From Molossus alvarezi (lineage: Eukaryota > Chordata > Mammalia > Chiroptera > Molossidae), in the NCBI GenBank assembly GCA_037176705.1, contig JBAWUJ010000098.1, positions 124,001-188,000 of the forward strand: a stretch of DNA of 64,000 bases, given 5' to 3'. A program made the translations under genes and the position numbers. Positions 33,308 through 44,200 of this stretch are shown here, piece after piece. The number at the start of each line of letters is the position of its first letter. Within the stretch, counting starts at the first letter, position 1. The notes below the pieces were generated by a model that worked only from the letters and a program-made list of their open reading frames with translations, made no database searches and had not been told where the DNA came from.

Positions 33308-34626
33308 AAGGGAGTTCCCATAAGGCTGTCACCTGATTTCTCAAAAGAAACTTTGCAGGCCAGAGGGAGTAGCAAGAAATATTCAGAGTGATGAAAAGCA
33401 AGAACCTACAACCAAGATGACTCTATCCTGCAAAGCTGTCATTTAGAATCGATGGCCATATAAAGAGTTTCCCAGACAAGAAAAAGTTAAAGGAGTTCAT
33501 CACCTCCAAACCGTTATTATATAAAATGGTGAAGGGTCTTTTTGAAGAAAAAGATAAAATATATGAACGAACAAAATTGCAATGAATACATATCTATCAA
33601 CAATGGAATCTACAAACAAAAGAAACAGGCAGAACAGAAACATTCTCAAAGATACAGGAAACATTTTGTTGGTTGCCAGATGGGAGGGGGGTTGGGGGAT
33701 GAGTGAAAAGGGTGAAGGGATTAAGAAGTACAAATTCATTGCTAGACTGACAAACCTCAAAGGGAAAGGGGTTGCGGGGAGGGTGGGCAGAAATAAACCA
33801 AAGAACATATATGCATAAGCAATGGACACAGACAATATTGTGGGAAAACGAGAGGGGGCAGGTGTGGGGAGGAGGGGATCAATGGGGGAAAAATGTGGAA
33901 CATCTGTAATACATTCTACATTAACAATGAAGATTTCTTAAAAAAAAAAAAGAAATAAAAACTTCATGGAAACCAATGAAAATAAACACACAGCAACACA
34001 AAATCAATGGAATTCAGTGAAAGTTGTCCTAATAGGGTAGTTTATAACATATATGTTAACCACAGGAAACTAGATTTTCTAACTGACTATCTCACATCAG
34101 AACTTAAAAACTAGGTAGAAAACATAAAGAAACAAAGAAACAACAACAACAACAACAAAAACTCAAAGTACTAGAAAATGAATAGCACAGATCAGAGCAG
34201 AAATAGACAACATAGAGACTACAAAAAATTCAAAAGATGAAGAAATGGACAAATTTTTAGAAATACATAGTCTCCCAGAACTGAATGCAGAAGAGATAGA
34301 AAACTTGAACAGACAATCACAACTAAGAAAATTAAAGATATAATCAAAGCTCTCCCTGCAAACAAAAGCCCAAGCTCAGACGGCTTCACGGGGAAGTTTT
34401 ACAGAACATTCAAAGAACTAACACCCATTCTTCTCAAACTATTTCAGAAAATCGAGGAATACGGAACACTTTCAAATTCACTTTCTGTGGCCAGCATAAT
34501 CTAATTCCCAAACCAGATAAAGACACTACAAACAAAAGAAAACTGCAGACCAATATCCCTGATTAACACAGATGCCAAAATTCTTAACAAAATATTAGCA
34601 AATCAAATCCAGCAATATATCAAACA

Positions 34627-35296
34627 CAGAAGTGGGGTCCTGAGGTCACTTCACCAGCTTTGGACTCCACCAGCCTGCCCTTTGTGAATCCCCACAGGAG
34701 AGGCCCAAGGAGGGGCCAGTGGCCAGGCTGGAGGGGCTGGTGCACCCGGGTGGGGACAGGCAGGATGGAGGGGCTGGGGATGCATGGGGTGGGAGCAGGA
34801 GGGCAGTAGGTGCTGGGGACACAGGGAAGGGAGATGGCAGGGCAGGGGGTCCTGGGGAGCACAGGGGGGAGAGCGGCTGTGGTGCTGGGCCACCAGGATC
34901 CTACCTCTGGGGAGAGTACAGTGCTGAGAAGGAGAGCTTGGAGGTGAAGTCCCAGTTCCAGCAGCTGAAGGCGTTGCTGAGCACCGACAAGCCCTGGCTG
35001 CTGCCTCCAGCATGCGGCCCAGGACCTGCTCGTGCTGCAGCTCAGACAGGCAATCGAGATCCTGGAGGCTCCACTTCAGCTTGAGCAGCTCCTGGCGCAG
35101 CAGGTACTCACAGGGCAGCACCACCGACAAGAGACCAAGGCACCGAAGACCAGGCAGAGTGGGGCCGCCCACCAGGCTCATGCACGAGCTGGCAGCCAGG
35201 GACCAAAGCATCTTTCCACACTGGAGACAGAGGAGAGCTGGCCAAGCAGCTCCCCCACCCCCGACTTTGGTCCCAACCCACCTCCCACGTCCCCGC
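34627..35296 (-). other. GC-rich non-L1 segment, possible captured exon
   Basis: A GC-rich island between two L1 pieces, unlike anything else in the 15.7-62.8 kb block. On the minus strand, a pyrimidine tract plus AG (acceptor ending at 35,221) and a GTAGGA donor (34,904 downward) would frame an exon at 34,905-35,220. One frame stays open across it and reads like real protein: a hydrophobic run (SLVGGPTLPGLRCLGLL) followed by a charged helical stretch (LLKLKWSLQDLDCLSEL). I do not recognise the protein. The open frame runs on into L1 sequence, so the current ORF is a chance fusion. It may be a captured gene fragment, or host DNA left between two L1 insertions. Confidence 0.4.
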
Positions 35297-38200
35297 ATCC
35301 AAAATAGAAGGTGAAATAAAAAGGTTCCATACAAATAAAAAACGAACAACAAAAGCCAAGGGAACGTATTACTACCAATCCAGCACTCCAAGAAATGCCA
35401 AAAGAACTGCTGTAATAAGCAGAAGAAATAGGAAGAGAAATATAACCATAATAAGTGAAGATAGCAATAAAAATAAGTACACATCAATAATAACTTTAAT
35501 GTAAATTGATTAAAAACTCTGATCCAAAGACACAGAGACACTGAATGGATAAGAAAGCATAACTCATATATATGTTGTTTACAATAGATCCAACTCACAA
35601 CAAAAGTGTCAGATAGTTTGAAAGTGAAAGGATGGAATTTTCCAAGCAAGCAGAAAAAAAAAAAAAAAAAAAAAAACCTGGGGTAGCAATACTAATATTT
35701 GATAAAATGTACTTCAAAATATATTAACTAGAGACAAAAAAGGCCACTACGTAACATTGAAAGGATCTATCCAACAGGAACAGGAGAACATAACCTTAGT
35801 AAACATATATGCACCCAATGAAGGAGTACAAATACTTTATAAAACTTATGGAGGACGTCAAAGAAGAAACAAAAAGCAACATAATTATACCAGGAGACTT
35901 CAACACCCAGCTGAATTGATCATCTAGATAAAAATTTAACAATGAATTAGAGACTTTAAATTATGTACTAGGTCAAATGGATTTAATAAATATCTACATA
36001 GAATTACACCACAAAACTGCTTAATTCACATTCTTCTCAAGTGCACATGGGACATCCTCAAAGACAGAACACACGTTAGGACACAAAGTAAATCTCTACA
36101 AGTTCAAGAAGATTGAAAAAACAAATAAAGCATCTTCTCAGATCACAATGGCATAAAAGTAGCAGTTAATTACAATGAAAACATTCCAACACAAGCAGGC
36201 TAAATATTATGTTATTCAACAATGAATGGGTTACCAAGGAGATCAAGGAAGAGACTTAAAACTTCCTGGAAACCTCCCTGACTGCTATGACTCATCGGTT
36301 AGAATGTCAGCCTGTGGACCAGAGAGTCCTGGGTTTGGTTCCCACTGAGGGCCCGTGCTTCAGTTGTACTTACTCTCCAACCTTATCTGGGGTCCTGTGC
36401 GTGGCAACCAGTCGATACATCTCTCTCACATCGATGTTTTTCTGTCTCTCTCTATTTCTATCTTCCTCCTACTCTATCTAAAGATAAATGCAAAACTGTC
36501 CTCAGGTGACGATACAAAAAGATAAAGAAAAACTTCCTGGAGAACAATGAAAATGAAAACACAACACAAAATCTGTGGGATGCATCAAAAGATGTCCTGA
36601 GAGGACAATTCATGGCACTACATGCCTACTTCCAGAAACAGAAAACTTTTAATTCAATATCTAACACTACAAGTTAAAGAACTAGAATGTGAAGAAAAAG
36701 AAAAATCCAGAGCAAGTAGAAGGAAATAAATAGGAAAAGTCAGAGTGAAAATAAATGACATAGAAACTAAAAAACAATTCAAAAGATCAATGAAACAAAG
36801 CGCTGGTTCCTTAAAAAAAATAAACAACATTGATGGACCCGTAGCCAGACTCACCACAAAAGAAAGAGAAAGGATTCAAATAAACAAAATCAGATAAAAA
36901 AGAGGAGAAGTAACAACTGACACCACAGAAAAACAAGATTGTTTTAAAATGCTATGAACAACTATATGCCAACAAATTGGTCAATATAGGACAAACTGAC
37001 AAATTTGTAAAATCATACAGTCTCCCAAAACTGAACCGGGAAGAGACAGAAAACTTGAACAGACTAATAACAACTAAGGAAATTGAAGATGTAATCAAGA
37101 AACTCCCAGCAAACAAAAGCCTGGGCTCGGATGGCTTTACAGGGAAGTTTTATTGAACATTCAAAGAATAATTAACACCCATTTTTCACAAACTATTTCA
37201 AAAAATTTTAAAAAGAAGAGGCACTTCCAAAGTTGATTTTGGAGGCCAGCATAATTCTATTTTAAAAAACAGATAATGGCACTACAAAGAAAGAAATGTA
37301 CAGGCTACTGTACCTGATTTACATAGATGCCAAAATCCTTCCAAAAATATTAGGAAATTCAATCCAGCAATACCATAAAAGAAGTTATAAACATTGACCA
37401 ACACAGATACATCCCAGGGATGCATGGCTAGTACAATATTTGCAAATCAATAAATGTGGCACATCATATAAACAAAATGAAACATAAAAATCATATGATC
37501 ATATCAATAAATACTGAAAAGTCTTTTGACAGAATTTAGCACTCATTTCTGATAAAAACACTTAGTTATGTAGGAATAGAAAGATCATATCTCAACATAT
37601 ATGAAAAACCTACAGACCGTATCATATTCAATGGGCTAATACTAAAAGCATTATCCTTAGTAACAGGGTCAAGACAGGAATGGCCAGTTTGCAACTTTTC
37701 TTTACCATAGTGCTGGAAGTCTGAGTCAAAGCAATTAAACAAGAAGAAAAAATAAAAGAGATTTGAATTAGAAAGAAGGAAGTGAAACTGGATCACAGTA
37801 CCAGATACAAGGTTATACTACAAAGTCATTGTAATCAAAACAGCCTGCTACTGACACAAAAATAGGCATGTAGATCAATGAAACAGAACAGAGAACCCAG
37901 AAATGAACCCAAGACAGTATGCTCAATTAAGAGTTGACAAAGGTCGCTAGAGCACACAATGAGGTAAAGACAGCCTATTTAATCAATGGTGTTTGGAAAT
38001 TTGGACAGCTACATGTAAAAAAGAAAAAGAAAATGAAACTAGACCAACAACTTACACCATACACAAAACTACAGTCAAAATGGATAAAAGACTTAAATGT
38101 GACTTGTGAATCGGTAAAACTCCTAGAAGAAAAAGCAGGCAGCAAAATCTCAAACATCACAGGAAGCAGAATTTTTACCAATACATCGCCTAGGGCAAGA

Positions 38201-38725
38201 GAAACAAAACAAACACACACACACACACACACACGGGTCTACATCAACTAAAAACCTTCTGGACAGCAAAAGAAACAAGCATCAAAATAAAAAGACAACC
38301 CACTCTATGGAAGAGCATAATTGCCAATGATACTTCAGATAAGGGACTAATTTCCAAAATATATAGAGTGCTCATACAACTCAACAAAAGGAAGACAAAC
38401 AATTCAAATGAAAATGGGCAGAGGACCTATATAGACACCTCTCCAAAGAGAACACACATTTGGCCAAGAGACACATAAAACAATGCTCAATGTTACTAAT
38501 CAGTTGAGAGATGCAACTTCAGAGGAGGAGAGTGAAGGGGGAGGTATGAGATAAACCAAAGAACATATCCATGTATGCATAACCAACAGACATAAACAAC
38601 AATGTTTGTGAGGGAGCAAGACAGATCGGTGGGTGTCTGGGGGGAAAAGAAGAAACCTTTGTAACAAAAATGAATAAATTTATTAAAATACATAATAAAT
38701 GAATAAATAAATAATAAATTTGTTA
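35297..38725 (+). mobile_element. L1, ORF1 end through 3' UTR, with deletions
   Basis: Starts abruptly in the ORF1 C-terminus, continues through most of ORF2 and ends in a 3' UTR with an AT-rich tail at about 38,725. Internal jumps occur near 37,785 (reverse transcriptase to distal C-terminus) and near 38,515 (C-terminus to 3' UTR). A SINE interrupts it at 36,272. Motif A of the reverse transcriptase survives only as a broken frame near 37,500. It is inactive. Confidence 0.85.
36272..36527 (+). mobile_element. Older Ves SINE in L1 ORF2
   Basis: A diverged SINE (cctccctgactgctatgact start, ggttagaatg A box, gggtttggttccc B box) with a CT-rich tract and a 'cctcaggtgacgat' end. The target-site duplication aaaacttcctgga is present at 36,258-36,270 and 36,529-36,541. 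It is more diverged than the 29-33 kb copies, so it inserted earlier. Confidence 0.9.
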
Positions 38726-38966
38726 AAAAAATTAATGTGCCAGATAGATAAAATGATATCAGAAAATATTGGTAATAGTTATTAAAACTAGGTAATGAAT
38801 ATTTTAACCTATACTATATTATTCTATAGGCTTTTTGAATATGTGTCCATTTTTCCTTTTAATTTAAAATTTCTAATAAACTTGTTTCCACATCAAGTAT
38901 TAAATTATCCTGAAATATTAGTCAGCTAACAAGAGTCAGAATAAATACTGGGTTTATTTTTTTATT
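38726..38966. other. AT-rich unique spacer
   Basis: About 240 bp of AT-rich DNA with no L1 or SINE signature and no open frame of note. It separates the tail of one L1 from the start of another. Confidence 0.5.
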
Positions 38967-39722
38967 TAAAAAATGATTATGAGGTATTAACTTACACCTG
39001 CCAGAATGGCTACCATCAACAAATCATCAAACAACAAGTGCTGAGGAGGCTGTGGAGAAAAGAGGAATCTAGTACACTACTAGTGGGAATGCAGAATGGT
39101 GCAGCCAGTATGAAAAAACAATATGGTGCTTTCTCAAAAAAATTAAAAATTAAACTGCGATTTTACCCAACAATCCCACTTCAAGGAATATATTGTAAGA
39201 ATCCTGAAACACCAATCACAAAGCATATATGTACCCCTATGTTCATAGCAGCACTATTTGCAATACCTAAGTTCTGGAGAAAGCCCAAGTGTCCATCAGG
39301 AGATGAATGAATAAAATGCTGTGGTGTATACCCACAATAGAGTACTATAAAGCTGTAGGAAAGAAAGATCTCTCATCCTTTGAGACAACATGGAAAAACC
39401 CAGAGAGTATTATCCTAAATGAATTAAGCCAATCAAAGAAAGACAAATGCCACATGATCTCACTTTTTTGTGGAATGTAATATACAAAATAAGCAAATAA
39501 ACAAAACAGATCCAGAGACATAGAAGTAAGGTTCAGACTGACAAACATCAGAAGAGCGGAATGGGAAGAAGGAAAAAGATAAACTAAACAACTTATATGC
39601 ATATATGCATAACCAAAGGACATAGACAACAATGCAGTGAGGAGCTGTGAGGATTGTAAGGAAGGTGTCAGTGGGGGGAAAATAAACATTTGTAACAAAA
39701 ATAAATTAATTAATAAAAAAAT
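38967..39722 (+). mobile_element. 5'-truncated L1 (ORF2 end and 3' UTR)
   Basis: Begins inside the ORF2 C-terminal region ('atgaggtattaacttacacc') and ends with the L1 3' UTR and tail. At 0.75 kb it is a typical 5'-truncated insertion. The open piece 39,038-39,310 covers the ORF2 C-terminal block. Confidence 0.87.
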
Positions 39723-39727
39723 CAAAT

Positions 39728-40764
39728 AGAATGGTGTTGGGAAAATTGGACAGCTACATGCAAAATAATAAAACTAGACCATCAACTTACATCATAAACA
39801 AGAATAAACTCAATGTGGATAAAAGACTTAAATGTAACCTGTTAATCCATAAAAATCCTAGAAAAAATGTAGACAACGCAATTTTGGACATCATATGCGG
39901 CAGAATTTTCACGGATACATCACCTAAGGCAACAGAAACAAAAAATAAGAAACTAACACATGGGACCACATCAAACTCAAAAGCTTCTGCACAGCAAAAG
40001 AAAAAAACCACCAAAATGGAAAGGCAAGCCACTGTATGGGAGAGCATAATTGCCAATGAAATATCAAATAAGTGGTTAATTTCCAAAATATATAGAGTAC
40101 ACATACAACTCAACAAAAAGAAGACAAAGAACCCAATTAAAAAATGGGCAGAGGAACTAAATAGACACCTCTCCAAACAGGACATACAAATGGCTAAGAG
40201 ACATATGAAGAAATGCTCAACAGCACTAATCATCAGAGAGATGGAAATTAAAAGAATTATGAGGTATCACCTCACACATGTCAGAATGGCTGCCATCCAC
40301 AAATCATCAAACAAAAAGTGTTGGTGAGGGTGTGGAGAACAGGGGACTCTAGTACAGTGCTGGTGGGAATGCAGACTGGCTTAGCCACTATGGAAAACAA
40401 TATGGTATTACCGCAAAAAATTAGAAATTGAACTGCCATTTGATCCAGTGATCTCACTTCTAGGAATATACCCTAAGAAGCCAGAAAAATCAATCAGAAA
40501 GGATATATATAACCCTATGTCCATAGCAGCACTATTTACAATAGCTAAGATCTGGAAACAGCCCAAGTGTCCATCAGTAGACAAATGCATAAAAAAAGTG
40601 GTTCATAGCCCTGGCCGGTTTGTTTCAGCAGTTAGAGTGTCGGCCTGCGGTCCTGAGAGACCCTGGTTCGGTTCCCGCTAAGGGTGTGTGCTTCGGTTGC
40701 AGTTTGTCTCTGGCCCTGGTCGGTTGTGCGGGTGGCAGCCACTTGATGTGTTCCTTTCACATCG

Positions 40765-40805
<41 letters not shown>

Positions 40806-41298
40806 CCTCTCTCTCCCTCCCATTCTACCTGAACAAAAAATGGAAAAATGTCCTCGGGTGAGGATAAAAAAAAAAAAAAGTGGTACATATACACAATAGA
40901 GTACTGTGGATCCATACTCTTAGATTTGAGACTACATGGAGGGACCTAAAAAGTATTATCCTAAGCAAAACATGCCAAACACAGAGACACAAGTATCATA
41001 TGATCTCACTTACTTGTGGAATATAATGAACATAACAGTCTGAGGAATGGGGTAGTCCCAGAAATGTGGAAGTGGGTCACAGACTGACAATCTCCAGAAT
41101 AGGCGGTGGTGTGGGAGAGATACAACACAGAACTTATATGCATGTATTCAGGAACAATGCACATAGACAACAAAGCTGGGGAGAGGGCAGGGAGGAAGGG
41201 GGGGGAATTAATGGGGGGGAGGAGAAACAGCTGTAACAAAAATAAATTAATTCATTAATAAAAATATAATACAGTATAAAATATAAAATAAAATAAAT
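39728..41298 (+). mobile_element. L1 3' half, probable partial leading unit of the array
   Basis: ORF2 C-terminal half (open piece 39,731-40,327) and 3' UTR, interrupted by a SINE. The distal part from about 40,890 carries array-type variants such as 'catgccaaacacagaga' and 'attcaggaacaatgcaca', and it ends in the same tail-to-ORF2 junction that separates the array units. It is therefore probably the truncated first unit (unit -1) of the array, more diverged than the interior. Confidence 0.7.
40608..40873 (+). mobile_element. Ves SINE with long (TC)n
   Basis: Complete SINE with A box, B box (GGTTCGGTTCCC) and an expanded (TC)n run of about 35 bases. Copies of 'aaaaagtggt(t/a)cata' flank it (about 40,593-40,606 and the matching bases after the tail near 40,875-40,888). 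Confidence 0.93.
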
Positions 41299-44200
41299 AA
41301 TGAATGGGTTCACAAGGAGATCAAGAAAATATTAAAAACTTCATAAAAACCAATGAAAGTGAACACACAATAACACAAAATCAATGGGATTCAGTGACAG
41401 TAGTCCTGATAGGGAATTTTATACCCCACATGTCTACCTCAGGAAACAAGAGTTTCTAATTGACTATCTCACATCAGAAAACTTAAAACCAGAAAGAAAA
41501 TGAAACAAACAAACAAACAAAAGCCTAAAACTAAGCAGTAAGGAATGAGTAGCAAAGAACGGAATAGAAATAGACAACATAGGGACTAAAATTAATTCAA
41601 AAGATGAACAAATGGACACATTTCTGGAATTACATAATCTCCCAGCACTGAAGGCGAAAGAGATAGAAAACATGAACAGACCAATCACAGTTAAGAAAAT
41701 TAAAGATATAATCAAAAATCTCCCAGCAAACAAAAGCCAGGGCTCGGTGGCTGCACGGGGGAGTTTTACTGAACTTTCAAGGAATTAACACGCGTACTTC
41801 TCAAACTATTTCAATAAATCCACCAAGACAAAACACTTCCAAACACACTTTCTGAGGTCAGCATAATCCTAATTCTCAAACTACATGAAGACACTATAAA
41901 CCAGGGAAAACTACAGGAAAATATCCCTGATAAACACAGATGCAAAATTCTTAACAAAATAATAGCAAATCAAATTCAGCAATACATCAAACACATTATT
42001 CATCTTGACCAATTGGGTTACATTCCAGGCACTCAAGGATGGTACAATATGTGCAAATCAATAAATGTGACATATCGCCTAAACAAAATAAAAGGTAAAA
42101 ACCATATGATCATTTCTAGAAGTGGGATCACTGGGTCAAATGGAAGATCAATATTTAATTTTTTGAGGTGACACCATATTGTTTTCCATAGTGGCTGCAC
42201 CAGTCTGCATTCCCACCAGCAATGCACTAGAGTCCCCATTTCTCCACACCCTCGCCAACACTTGTTGTTTCATGATTTGTTGATGGCGGCCATTCTGACA
42301 GGTGTGAGGTGATACCTCATTGTTGTTTTGATTTGCATCTCTGTGATGATTAGTGATGATGAGCATTTCTTCATATTTTTCTTAGCCATTTGTATGTCCT
42401 GTTTGGAGAGGTGTCTATTTAGTTCCTCTGCCCATTTTTTAATTGGATTCTTTGTCTTCCTTTTGTGGAGTTGTATGAGCACTCTATATGTATTGGAAAT
42501 TAATGCCTTATCTGATATATCATTGGCAATTATGCTCTTTCATACAGTGGGTAGCCTTTCTCTTTTGATGATTGTATCTTTTGCTGTGCAGAATCATTTG
42601 AGTTTGATGTAGTCCCATGTGTTCATTTTCTCCTTTGTTTCTATTGCCTTAGGTGATGTGTCAGTACAAATTCTGCTGCGTATGATATCTGAAATTTTAT
42701 TGCCCACAATCTCTTCTAGGATTTTTATGGATTCATGAGTTACATTTAAGTCTTTTATCCATTTTGAGTTTATTCTAGTGTAGGGTGTAAGTTGACGTTC
42801 TAGTTTCATTTTTCTGCAAGTAGCTGTCCAATTTTCCGAGAACCATTTATTAAAGAGGCTGTCCCTACTCCACAGTATGCTTTTGCCACCTTTGTCAAAT
42901 ATTAATTGAGCATATTGCCTTGGGTTCATTTCTGGGTTCTCTATTCAGTTCCACTGGTCTATATACCTGTTTTTGTGCCAGTACCAGGCTGTTTTGATTA
43001 TAGTGGCTTTGTAGTATAACTTGAAATCTGGTATTGTGATCCCTCCAACTTTGTTCTTCCTTTTCAAGATTGCTGTGGCTATTCAAGGCCTTTTTTGGTT
43101 CCATATGAACTTTTGAAGTAAATGTTCTAATTCTGTGAAGTATGCCGTTGGTATTTTGATGGGGACTGCATTGAATCTATATATTGCTTTGGGTAATATG
43201 GACATTTTAATGATGTTAATTCTCCCAATCCATGAACAGAGTATGTGCTTACACTTTTTTATATCTTGCTCCATTTCTTTTTTCAATTGACCTTCCATTT
43301 TACCCAGTGATCCCACTTCTAGGAATATATCATAAGAAGCATAAAACACCAATCAGAAAAAATATATGTACCCCCATCTTTGGAGCAGCACTATTTACAA
43401 TCGCTAAAATCTGGAAACAGCCCAAGTGTCCATCAGTAGACGAATGGATCAAAAAGTTGTGGCACATATACACAATGGAGTACTACGCAGCGGTAAGAAA
43501 GAAAGATCTCTTATCCTTTGAGACTACATGGAGGGACCTGGAAAGTATCATCCTAAGTTAAACAAGCCAAACAGAGAAAGACAAGTTTCATATGATCTCA
43601 CTTATTGGTGGAATATAATGAACATAACAGTCTGAGGAATGGGTTAGTCCCAGAGACGCAGAAGCGGGATACAGACTGACGATCCCCTAAGGAGTGGGGT
43701 GGTGGGGGAGGGATGAACCACAGAACTTGTACACATGTATCCATGAACAGTGGACATGGACAACAATCTGGGGAAGTGGCAGGGAGGGAGGGGGAGGAGG
43801 GCATCAGTGGGGGGAAAAGGAGAAATATCTGTAACAAAAATTAATCAATAAAAAATGAATAAATAAAAAAACACCATATGATCATACCATAATAGGCTCT
43901 AAAAACATTCGACAACAGCCAGTACTCATTTCGGATAAAAACGCTCAGCAATGTGGGAATAGAGGGGCCGTATCACAATATAATACAGGCCACATATGAA
44001 AAACACAGCCAACAATATACTCAATGGGCAAAACCAAAAAGCAGTCCCCTTAAGAATGAGACCAAGACAGGGATGCCCATTTTTACCACTCTTATTTAAC
44101 ATACAACTGAAAGTCGAAGACACAGCAGTTACACATGAAAACAAAATAAAAGGGATCACAATTGGAAAGGAGCACGTGAAACTGTCATCATATGCAGATG

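Larger units (their letters stand above)
31518..33950 (+). mobile_element. HAL1-like ORF2-less LINE (5' UTR, ORF1, 3' UTR)
   Basis: A 2.4-kb insert begins with a different L1-type 5' UTR (acttccagtcaagatggcgg, about 31,519-31,538), runs through a GC-richer leader, an ORF1 (about 32,395-33,500, interrupted by a SINE) and an L1-like 3' UTR, then poly-A near 33,940. No ORF2 sequence is present. The flanking copies of (t)taaaaactt (about 31,505-31,517 and 33,953-33,964) look like its target-site duplication within the L1. The arrangement is that of half-L1 (HAL1) elements, which are thought to be mobilised by L1 enzymes in trans. The family assignment rests on structure only. Confidence 0.75.
28961..34626 (+). 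mobile_element. Composite L1 with nested insertions
   Basis: The L1 5' UTR (from 28,961), ORF1 (about 30,080-31,150) and ORF2 start align with 21,707-23,720 and share its endonuclease deletion. It is interrupted by Ves SINEs at 29,278 and 30,388 and by a 2.4-kb ORF2-less element at 31,518-33,950, which itself holds a SINE. After that insert, L1 ORF2 resumes at 33,953 with variants more like the 41-58 kb array than like the 21.7-kb L1, then stops at 34,626, where a GC-rich non-L1 segment begins. The nesting gives a relative order: L1, then HAL1-like element, then SINE. Confidence 0.82.

Noticed and set aside
34651..35649. 332-codon open frame on the minus strand as an intact gene
   Set aside because: Its N-terminal third is antisense L1 ORF1/ORF2 sequence (35,297-35,649) and only the middle is GC-rich non-L1 DNA, so the frame is a chance fusion across an insertion boundary.
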